A DNA stretch of 64,000 nucleotides from Ctena decussata. Taxonomy: Eukaryota > Mollusca > Bivalvia > Lucinida > Lucinidae. Where the stretch lies: positions 67,182,123 to 67,246,122 of the forward strand of contig OZ022503.1 in NCBI GenBank assembly GCA_963989385.1. Reading direction: 5' to 3'. The notes under the pieces were generated by a model. The model saw nothing but the letters and a program-made list of their open reading frames with translations, was not told where the DNA came from and did not search any database. Shown piece by piece: positions 1-9,460 of this stretch. Position 1 is the first letter of the stretch. Every line of letters starts with the position of its first letter. A program made the position numbers and the translations under genes.

Positions 1-155
1 CAATTTGGGCTACACGTTCGGGACGATTCGTGACCTTAGGTGACTTGCACAATTCGGGCTGAAACTAGTGCCAAATGAGAGGGTTGGGATAAACATTCAA
101 TTGACCATATGTGCCAAAAATTCTCGTTCTTTAGTTTTCGAGTTATAGCCCCTGG

Positions 156-176
156 AAGTCGAAAACTGCACGACTT
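156..176. other. Small inverted repeat, 6-bp arms with 9-base loop
   Basis: AAGTCG (156-161) and CGACTT (171-176) are exact reverse complements around a nine-base loop. The arms are short enough to occur by chance in 796 bp. It is kept in S1 and S2. U47 alters the left arm (near 37481) and U12 alters the first loop bases (near 9623). Confidence 0.3.
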
Positions 177-321
177 TGCCCTCGAATATCTCGACAACGG
201 AGAAAGGAGAATTTCAGGGCATTTTCTCCCAAGAAATATATGGGAATTATCTGTAATTTAGCACAGTTTCAGAACGATTCGTGAAAGTCACCTTTTAAGA
301 ATAACTTCCACTGCAGGCCCA

Positions 322-330
322 TATATAAAA
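322..330 (+). promoter_or_regulatory. TATA-box-like stretch in each monomer
   Basis: TATATAAAA at offset 322-330 matches the eukaryotic TATA consensus and recurs in each full monomer. No recognisable initiator or gene lies downstream, and an A+T-rich monomer can contain such a stretch by chance. U21 (near 16954) and U80 (63889) carry changes in or beside it. It could at most start satellite transcription; there is no evidence that it does. Confidence 0.2.
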
Positions 331-595
331 GTTTGCTCCTTTATTACTCTGCACATGGACAATTATTTGCGCTGTTATTTGCCCCAGGCATGCACCTATG
401 TAATTTCCGTTTACAGTGTAAAGATGGATGTTATCGGTCGCTGAACGTCGGAGCAGTAGGCGTTTAATGCATTTTCCCATAGGGTCCAATGCAAAATTGA
501 CACCTCATTTTCTCCATTCTCAAGAGCTTTGAGTCTCTGCAAAACATATACATGTGTAGACACAAATAAGTGAAATAGAATGAAGGCTATTTCAG

Positions 596-626
596 CTTTA
601 GCTTTTATTCCGTTTGGGAGCTAAAG
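596..626. other. Inverted repeat, 8-bp arms with 15-base loop
   Basis: CTTTAGCT (596-603) is the exact reverse complement of AGCTAAAG (619-626), so a transcript of either strand could form an 8-bp stem. Several copies break it without a compensating change in the other arm: U3, U10 and U75 at offset 623, U34 at offsets 621 and 623, U62 and U64 at offset 624, and U36 in the left arm (near 29169). That argues against a preserved RNA structure. Confidence 0.4.
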
Positions 627-632
627 TCGCAC

Positions 633-654
633 AAACTTTTGTTTACAAAAATTT
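633..654. other. Imperfect 22-bp dyad in the monomer (10-bp arms)
   Basis: The left arm AAACTTTTGT (633-642) and the right arm ACAAAAATTT (645-654) are inverted copies with one mismatch, separated by TT. It recurs at the same offset in each full monomer and is lost in S1 and S2. U40 and U45 have an A in the outer right arm (32403, 36383), which weakens the symmetry. The short spacer is more like a two-fold protein-binding site or cruciform-prone site than an RNA hairpin. No binding protein can be assigned. Confidence 0.5.
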
Positions 655-3600
655 CGATGGCCTATAGTTCGCAAGTTATGCAATCAGTTGACATAAGATT
701 GTGCATGCATGTAGACATGTTAATGGCCTTTATATATGCCAAGTTTCAGATGGCTACCTACTCATACAAGCAAGCAGTAGCGGTTTGAAATTTTCACAAT
801 TTGGGCTACACGTTCGGGACGATTCGTGACCTTAGGTGACTTGCACAATTCGGGCTGAAACTAGTGCCAAATGAGAGGGTTGGGATAAACATTCAATTGA
901 CCATATGTGCCAAAAATTCTCGTTCTTTAGTTTTCGAGTTATAGCCCCTGGAAGTCGAAAACTGCACGACTTTGCCCTCGAATATCTCGACAACGGAGAA
1001 AGGAGAATTTCAGGGCATTTTCTCCCAAGAAATATATGGGAATTATCTGTAATTTAGCACAGTTTCAGAACGATTCGTGAAAGTCTCCTTTTAAGAATAA
1101 CTTCCACTGCAGGCCCATATATAAAAGTTTGCTCCTTTATTACTCTGCACATGGACAATTATTTGCGCTGTTATTTGCCCCAGGCATGTACCTATGTAAT
1201 TACCGTTTACAGTGTAAAGATGGATGTTATCGGTCGCTGAACGTCGGAGCATTAGGCGTTTAATGCATTTTCCCATAGGGTCCAATGCAAAATTGACACC
1301 TCATTTTCTCCATTCTCAAGAGCTTTGAGTCTCTGCAAAACATATACATGTGTAGACACAAATAAGTGAAATAGAATGAAGGCTATTTCAGCTTTAGCTT
1401 TTATTCCGTTTGGGAGCTAAAGTCGCACAAACTTTTGTTTACAAAAATTTCGATGGCCTATAGTTCGCAAGTTATGCAATCAGTTGACATAAGATTGTGC
1501 ATGCATGTAGACATGTTAATGACCTTTATATATGCCAAGTTTCAGATGGCTACCTACTCATACAAGCAAGCAGTAGCGGTTTGAAATTTTCACAATATGG
1601 GCTACACGTTCGGGACGATTCGTGACCTTAGGTGACTTGCACAATTCGGGCTGAAACTAGTGCCAAATGAGAGGGTTGGGATAAACATTCAATTGACCAT
1701 ATGTGCCAAAAATTCTCGTTCTTTAGTTTTCGAGTTATAGCCCCTGGAAGTCGAAAACTGCACGACTTTGCCCTCGAATATCTCTACAACGGAGAAAGGA
1801 GAATTTCAGGGCATTTTCTCCCAAGAAATATATGGGAATTATCTGTAATTTAGCACAGTTTCAGAACGATTCGTGAAAGTCACCTTTTAAGAATAACTTC
1901 CACTGCAGGCCCATATATAAAAGTTTGCTCCTTTATTACTCTGCACATGGACAATTATTTGCGCTGTTATTTGCCCCAGGCATGCACCTATGTAATTACC
2001 GTTTACAGTGTAAAGATGGATGTTATCGGTCGCTGAACGTCGGAGCAGTAGGCGTTTAATGCATTTTCCCATAGGGTCCAATGCAAAATTGACACCTCAT
2101 TTTCTCCATTCTCAAGAGCTTTGAGTCTCTGCAAAACATATACATGTGTAGACACAAATAAGTGAAATAGAATGAAGGCTATTTCAGCTTTAGCTTTTAT
2201 TCCGTTTGGGAGCTTAAGTCGCACAAACTTTTGTTTACAAAAATTTCGATGGCCTATAGTTCGCAAGTTATGCAATCAGTTGACATAAGATTGTGCATGC
2301 ATGTAGACATGTTAATGACCTTTATATATGCCAAGTTTCAGATGGCTACCTACTCATACAAGCAAGCAGTAGCGGTTTGAAATTTTCACAATTTGGGCTA
2401 CACGTTCGGGACGATTCGTGACCTTAGGTGACTTGCACAATTCGGGCTGAAACTAGTGCCAAATGAGAGGGTTGGGATAAACATTCAATTGACCATATGT
2501 GCCAAAAATTCTCGTTCTTTAGTTTTCGAGTTATAGCCCCTGGAAGTCGAAAACTGCACGACTTTGCCCTCGAATATCTCGACAACGGAGAAAGGAGAAT
2601 TTCAGGGCATTTTCTCCCAAGAAATATATGGGAATTATCTGTAATTTAGCACAGTTTCAGAACGATTCGTGAAAGTCTCCTTTTAAGAATAACTTCCACT
2701 GCAGGCCCATATATAAAAGTTTGCTCCTTTATTTCTCTGCACATGGACAATTATTTGCGCTGTTATTTGCCCCAGGCATGTACCTATGTAATTACCGTTT
2801 ACAGTGTAAAGATGGATGTTATCGGTCGCTGAACGTCGGAGCAGTAGGCGTTTAATGCATTTTCCCATAGGGTCCAATGCAAAATTGACACCTCATTTTC
2901 TCCATTCTCAAGAGCTTTGAGTCTCTGCAAAACATATACATGTGTAGACACAAATAAGTGAAATAGAATGAAGGCTATTTCAGCTTTAGCTTTTATTCCG
3001 TTTGGGAGCTAAAGTCGCACAAACTTTTGTTTACAAAAATTTCGATGGCCTATAGTTCGCAAGTTATGCAATCAGTTGACATAGGATTGTGCATGCATGT
3101 AGACATGTTAATGACCTTTATATATGCCAAGTTTCAGATGGCTACCTACTCATACAAGCAAGCAGTAGCGGTTTGAAATTTTCACAATTTGGGCTACACG
3201 TTCGGGACGATTCGTGACCTTAGGTGACTTGCACAATTCGGGCTGAAACTAGTGCCAAATGAGAGGGTTGGGATAAACATTCAATTGACCATATGTGCCA
3301 AAAATTCTCGTTCTTTAGTTTTCGAGTTATAGCCCCTGGAAGTCGAAAACTGCACGACTTTGCCCTCGAATATCTCGACAACGGAGAAAGGAGAATTTCA
3401 GGGCATTTTCTCCCAAGAAATATATGGGAATTATCTGTAATTTAGCACAGTTTCAGAACGATTCGTGAAAGTCTCCTTTTAAGAATAACTTCCACTGCAG
3501 GCCCATATATAAAAGTTTGCTCCTTTATTACTCTGCACATGGACAATTATTTGCGCTGTTATTTGCCCCAGGCATGTACCTATGTAATTACCGTTTACAG

Positions 3601-6600
3601 TGTAAAGATGGATGTTATCGGTCGCTGAACGTCGGAGCAGTAGGCGTTTAATGCATTTTCCCATAGGGTCCAATGCAAAATTGACACCTCATTTTCTCCA
3701 TTCTCAAGAGCTTTGAGTCTCTGCAAAACATATACATGTGTAGACACAAATAAGTGAAATAGAATGAAGGCTATTTCAGCTTTAGCTTTTATTCCGTTTG
3801 GGAGCTAAAGTCGCACAAACTTTTGTTTACAAAAATTTCGATGGCCTATAGTTCGCAAGTTATGCAATCAGTTGACATAAGATTGTGCATGCATGTAGAC
3901 ATGTTAATGACCTTTATATATGCCAAGTTTCAGATGGCTACCTACTCATACAAGCAAGCAGTAGCGGTTTGAAATTTTCACAATTTGGGCTACACGTTCG
4001 GGACGATTCGTGACCTTAGGTGACTTGCACAATTCGGGCTGAAACTAGTGCCAAATGAGAGGGTTGGGATAAACATTCAATTGACCATATGTGCCAAAAA
4101 TTCTCGTTCTTTAGTTTTTGAGTTATAGCCCCTGGAAGTCGAAAACTGCACGACTTTGCCCTCGAATATCTCGACAACGGAGAAAGGAGAATTTCAGGGC
4201 ATTTTCTCCCAAGAAATATATGGGAATTATCTGTAATTTAGCACAGTTTCAGAACGATTCGTGAAAGTCTCCTTTTAAGAATAACTTCCACTGCAGGCCC
4301 ATATATAAAAGTTTGCTCCTTTATTTCTCTGCACATGGACAATTATTTGCGCTGTTATTTGCCCCAGGCATGTACCTATGTAATTACCGTTTACAGTGTA
4401 AAGATGGATGTTATCGGTCGCTGAACGTCGGAGCAGTAGGCGTTTAATGCATTTTCCCATAGGGTCCAATGCAAAATTGACACCTCATTTTCTCCATTCT
4501 CAAGAGCTTTGAGTCTCTGCAAAACATATACATGTGTAGACACAAATAAGTGAAATAGAATGAAGGCTATTTCAGCTTTAGCTTTTATTCCGTTTGGGAG
4601 CTAAAGTCGCACAAACTTTTGTTTACAAAAATTTCGATGGCCTATAGTTCGCAAGTTATGCAATCAGTTGACATAGGATTGTGCATGCATGTAGACATGT
4701 TAATGACCTTTATATATGCCAAGTTTCAGATGGCTACCTACTCATACAAGCAAGCAGTAGCGGTTTGAAATTTTCACAATTTGGGCTACACGTTCGGGAC
4801 GATTCGTGACCTTAGGTGACTTGCACAATTCGGGCTGAAACTAGTGCCAAATGAGAGGGTTGGGATAAACATTCAATTGACCATATGTGCCAAAAATTCT
4901 CGTTCTTTAGTTTTCGAGTTATAGCCCCTGGAAGTCGAAAACTGCACGACTTTGCCCTCGAATATCTCGACAACGGAGAAAGGAGAATTTCAGGGCATTT
5001 TCTCCCAAGAAATATATGGGAATTATCTGTAATTTAGCACAGTTTCAGAACGATTCGTGAAAGTCTCCTTTTAAGAGTAACTTCCACTGCAGGCCCATAT
5101 ATAAAAGTTTGCTCCTTTATTACTCTGCACATGGACAATTATTTGCGCTGTTATTTGCCCCAGGCATGTACCTATGTAATTACCGTTTACAGTGTAAAGA
5201 TGGATGTTATCGGTCGCTGAACGTCGGAGCAGTAGGCGTTTAATGCATTTTCCCATAGGGTCCAATGCAAAATTGACACCTCATTTTCTCCATTCTCAAG
5301 AGCTTTGAGTCTCTGCAAAACATATACATGTGTAGACACAAATAAGTGAAATAGAATGAAGGCTATTTCAGCTTTAGCTTTTATTCCGTTTGGGAGCTAA
5401 AGTCGCACAAACTTTTGTTTACAAAAATTTCGATGGCCTATAGTTCGCAAGTTATGCAATCAGTTGACATAAGATTGTGCATGCATGTAGACATGTTAAT
5501 GACCTTTATATATGCCAAGTTTCAGATGGCTACCTACTCATACAAGCAAGCAGTAGCGGTTTGAAATTTTCACAATTTGGGCTACACGTTCGGGACGATT
5601 CGTGACCTTAGGTGACTTGCACAATTCGGGCTGAAACTAGTGCCAAATGAGAGGGTTGGGATAAACATTCAATTGACCATATGTGCCAAAAATTCTCGTT
5701 CTTTAGTTTTCGAGTTATAGCCCCTGGAAGTCGAAAACTGCACGACTTTGCCCTCGAATATCTCGACAACGGAGAAAGGAGAATTTCAGGGCATTTTCTC
5801 CCAAGAAATATATGGGAATTATCTGTAATTTAGCACAGTTTCAGAACGATTCGTGAAAGTCACCTTTTAAGAATAACTTCCACTGCAGGCCCATATATAA
5901 AAGTTTGCTCCTTTATTACTCTGCACATGGACAATTATTTGCGCTGTTATTTGCCCCAGGCATGTACCTATGTAATTACCGTTTACAGTGTAAAGATGGA
6001 TGTTATCGGTCGCTGAACGTCGGAGCAGTAGGCGTTTAATGCATTTTCCCGTAGGGTCCAATGCAAAATTGACACCTCATTTTCTCCATTCTCAAGAGCT
6101 TTGAGTCTCTGCAAAACATATACATGTGTAGACACAAATAAGTGAAATAGAATGAAGGCTATTTCAGCTTTAGCTTTTATTCCGTTTGGGAGCTAAAGTC
6201 GCACAAACTTTTGTTTACAAAAATTTCGATGGCCTATAGTTCGCAAGTTATGCAATCAGTTGACATAAGATTGTGCATGCATGTAGACATGTTAATGACC
6301 TTTATATATGCCAAGTTTCAGATGGCTACCTACTCATACAAGCAAGCAGTAGCGGTTTGAAATTTTCACAATTTGGGCTACACGTTCGGGACGATTCGTG
6401 ACCTTAGGTGACTTGCACAATTCGGGCTGAAACTAGTGCCAAATGAGAGGGTTATGATAAACATTCAATTGACCATATGTGCCGAAAATTCTCGTTCTTT
6501 AGTTTTCGAGTTATAGCCCCTGGAAGTCGAAAACTGCACGACTTTGACCTCGAATATCTCGACAACGGAGAAAGGAGAATTTCAGGGCATTTTCTCCCAA

Positions 6601-8756
6601 GAAATATATGGGAATTATCTGTAATTTAGCACAGTTTCAGAACGATTCGTGAAAGTCACCTTTTAAGAATAACTTCCACTGCAGGCCCATATATAAAAGT
6701 TTGCTCCTTTATTACTCTGCACATGGACAATTATTTGCGCTGTTATTTGCCCCAGGCATGTACCTATGTAATTACCGTTTACAGTGTAAAGATGGGTGTT
6801 ATCGGTCGCTGAACGTCGGAGCAGTAGGCGTTTAATGCATTTTCCCATAGGGTCCAATGCAAAATTGACACCTCATTTTCTCCATTCTCAAGAGCTTTGA
6901 GTCTCTGCAAAACATATACATGTGTAGACACAAATAAGTGAAATAGAATGAAGGCTATTTCAGCTTTAGCTTTTATTCCGTTTGGGAGCTAAAGTCGCAC
7001 AAACTTTTGTTTACAAAAATTTCGATGGCCTATAGTTCGCAAGTTATGCAATCAGTTGACATAAGATTGTGCATGCATGTAGACATGTTAATGACCTTTA
7101 TATATGCCAAGTTTCAGATGGCTACCTACTCATACAAGCAAGCAGTAGCGGTTTGAAATTTTCACAATTTGGGCTACACGTTCGGGACGATTCGTGACCT
7201 TAGGTGACTTGCACAATTCGGGCTGAAACTAGTGCCAAATGAGAGGGTTGGGATAAACATTCAATTGACCATATGTGCCAAAAATTCTCGTTCTTTAGTT
7301 TTCGAGTTATAGCCCCTGGAAGTCGAAAACTGCACGACTTTGCCCTCGAATATCTCGACAACGGAGAAAGGAGAATTTCAGGGCATTTTCTCCCAAGAAA
7401 TATATGGGAATTATCTGTAATTTAGCACAGTTTCAGAACGATTCGTGAAAGTCACCTTTTAAGAATAACTTCCACTGCAGGCCCATATATAAAAGTTTGC
7501 TCCTTTATTACTCTGCACATGGACAATTATTTGCGCTGTTATTTGCCCCAGGCATGTACCTATGTAATTACCGTTTACAGTGTAAAGATGGATGTTATCG
7601 GTCGCTGAACGTCGGAGCAGTAGGCGTTTAATGTATTTTCCCATAGGGTCCAATGCAAAATTGACACCTCATTTTCTCCATTCTCAAGAGCTTTGAGTCT
7701 CTGCAAAACATATACATGTGTAGACACAAATAAGTGAAATAGAATGAAGGCTATTTCAGCTTTAGCTTTTATTCCGTTTGGGAGCTTAAGTCGCACAAAC
7801 TTTTGTTTACAAAAATTTCGATGGCCTATAGTTCGCAAGTTATGCAATCAGTTGACATAAGATTGTGCATGCATGTAGACATGTTAATGACCTTTATATA
7901 TGCCAAGTTTCAGATGGCTACCTACTCATACAAGCAAGCAGTAGCGGTTTGAAATTTTCACAATTTGGGCTACACGTTCGGGACGATTCGTGACCTTAGG
8001 TGACTTGCACAATTCGGGCTGAAACTAGTGCCAAATGAGAGGGTTGGGATAAACATTCAATTGACCATATGTGCCAAAAATTCTCGTTCTTTAGTTTTCG
8101 AGTTATAGCCCCTGGAAGTCGAAAACTGCACGACTTTGCCCTCGAATATCTCGACAACGGAGAAAGGAGAATTTCAGGGCATTTTCTCCCAAGAAATATA
8201 TGGGAATTATCTGTAATTTAGCACAGTTTCAGAACGATTCGTGAAAGTCACCTTTTAAGAATAACTTCCACTGCAGGCCCATATATAAAAGTTTGCTCCT
8301 TTATTACTCTGCACATGGACAATTATTTGCGCTGTTATTTGCCCCAGGCATGTACCTATGTAATTACCGTTTACAGTGTAAAGATGGATGTTATCGGTCG
8401 CTGAACGTCGGAGCAGTAGGCGTTTAATGCATTTTCCCATAGGGTCCAATGCAAAATTGACACCTCATTTTCTCCATTCTCAAGAGCTTTGAGTCTCTGC
8501 AAAACATATACATGTGTAGACACAAATAAGTGAAATAGAATGAAGGTTATTTCAGCTTTAGCTTTTATTCCGTTTGGGAGCTAAAGTCGCACAAACTTTT
8601 GTTTACAAAAATTTCGATGGCCTATAGTTCGCAAGTTATGCAATCAGTTGACATAAGATTGTGTATGCATGTAGACATGTTAATGACCTTTATATATGCC
8701 AAGTTTCAGATGGCTACCTACTCATACAAGCAAGCAGTAGCGGTTTGAAATTTTCA

Positions 8757-9108
8757 CAATTTGGGCTACACGTTCGGGACGATTCGTGACCTTAGGTGAC
8801 TTGCACAATTCGGGCTGAAACTAGTGCCAAATGAGAGGGTTGGGATAAACATTCAATTGACCATATGTGCCAAAAATTCTCGTTCTTTAGTTTTCGAGTT
8901 ATAGCCCCTGGAAGTCGAAAACTGCACGACTTTGCCCTCGAATATCTCGACAACGGAGAAAGGAGAATTTCAGGGCATTTTCTCAAGTTATGCAATCAGT
9001 TGACATAAGATTGTGCATGCATGTAGACATGTTAATGACCTTTATATATGCCAAGTTTCAGATGGCTACCTACTCATACAAGCAAGCAGTAGCGGTTTGA
9101 AATTTTCA
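8757..9108. repeat. Deleted monomer S1 (352 bp)
   Basis: This copy matches monomer offsets 1-228 and then continues directly at offset 673, so 444 bp (offsets 229-672) are missing. The junction is at 8984/8985. Only one base (C) is ambiguous at the join, although both breakpoints lie beside a CAAG tetranucleotide, which may have favoured the event. The deletion removes the TATA-like stretch, the small minus-strand frame and both larger dyads. The neighbouring S2 has exactly the same junction. Confidence 0.95.
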
Positions 9109-9460
9109 CAATTTGGGCTACACGTTCGGGACGATTCGTGACCTTAGGTGACTTGCACAATTCGGGCTGAAACTAGTGCCAAATGAAAGGGTTGGGATAA
9201 ACATTCAATTGACCATATGTGCCAAAAATTCTCGTTCTTTAGTTTTCGAGTTATAGCCCCTGGAAGTCGAAAACTGCACGACTTTGCCCTCGAATATCTC
9301 GACAACGGAGAAAGGAGAATTTCAGGGCATTTTCTCAAGTTATGCAATCAGTTGACATAAGATTGTGCATGCATGTAGACATGTTAATGACCTTTATATA
9401 TGCCAAGTTTCAGATGGCTACCTACTCATACAAGCAAGCAGTAGCGGTTTGAAATTTTTA
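9109..9460. repeat. Deleted monomer S2 (352 bp), duplicate of S1
   Basis: The junction at 9336/9337 is identical to that in S1, joining offset 228 to offset 673. Two adjacent copies with the same breakpoint must derive from one deletion followed by duplication of the shortened unit. S2 has a private G-to-A change near 9187 and a private T near 9458, so the duplication is not perfectly fresh. The 352-bp form is not found anywhere else in the window. Confidence 0.95.

Larger units (their letters stand above)
1..480. repeat. Possible ancient ~250-bp internal duplication within the monomer
   Basis: ACGATTCGTGA occurs at 23-33 and again at 274-284 (251 bp apart), preceded in both places by an AATTT stretch (2-6 and 255-259). 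GCATTTTC followed by a C-rich end occurs at 219-230 and at 469-480 (250 bp apart). Two independent matches with the same offset suggest that roughly 1-230 and 251-480 are diverged copies of an older, shorter unit. The sequence between these anchors shows no clear similarity by eye, so this remains tentative. Confidence 0.35.
1..796 (+). repeat. Representative satellite monomer U1 (796 bp)
   Basis: The boundary is arbitrary: it was set at the first base of the window and the next copy begins at 797. The monomer has no long open frame; the longest frames anywhere in the array are about 90 codons. Features inside it are an 11-bp direct repeat at 23-33 and 274-284, three copies of a CATTTTC-type motif near 219, 469 and 505, a TGTAGACA direct repeat at 555-562 and 710-717, a TATA-like stretch at 322-330, a self-complementary TGCATGCA at 702-709, and three dyads (156-176, 596-626, 633-654). 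Because 796 is not a multiple of three, no reading frame can run on in register from one monomer to the next, which argues against a gene encoding a repetitive protein. U1 has a few private changes, for example at offsets 392 and 405-406. Confidence 0.95.
1..8756. repeat. Regular block U1-U11 (11 monomers of 796 bp)
   Basis: Eleven monomers follow each other with exact 796-bp spacing. U2, U4, U5, U6 and U7 have T instead of A at offset 290 (for example 1086, 2678, 3474). U4 and U6 additionally share T at offset 346 (2734, 4326) and G at offset 696 (3084, 4676), so they are closer to each other than to U5 between them, a local two-unit pattern. U3 and U10 share A-to-T at offset 623, which merely lengthens a chance reading frame. 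U11 ends against the first deleted monomer. No other sequence is present in this block. Confidence 0.95.

Noticed and set aside
147..165. CENP-B-box-like match on the minus strand around the CCCCTGGAAGTCGAA stretch
   Set aside because: By eye it misses two of the nine essential positions of the mammalian CENP-B box, so it is not a credible site.
295..489. 64-aa minus-strand frame recurring every 796 bp as a candidate small gene family
   Set aside because: It repeats only because the satellite repeats. It has no recognisable domain, signal peptide or transmembrane segment by eye, and variants between copies are mostly amino-acid changing.
702..709. TGCATGCA palindrome as a regulatory site
   Set aside because: An 8-bp palindrome is expected by chance in a sequence of this length, and copies such as U11 and U15 change it (8664, 12552).
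2003..2275. 90-aa minus-strand frame, also at 7575-7847, 27386-27658 and 59996-60268
   Set aside because: It exists only where offset 623 (or neighbouring bases) is changed so that a stop disappears. Present in four of 79 monomers, it is a shadow of chance substitutions.
8792..8995. 67-79-aa minus-strand frames near monomer offsets 1-240 (8792-8995, 9144-9347, 24620-24817, 39661-39885, 48402-48641, 51586-51825)
   Set aside because: Each arises from a local deletion, insertion or base change in one or two monomers and reads through ordinary satellite sequence.
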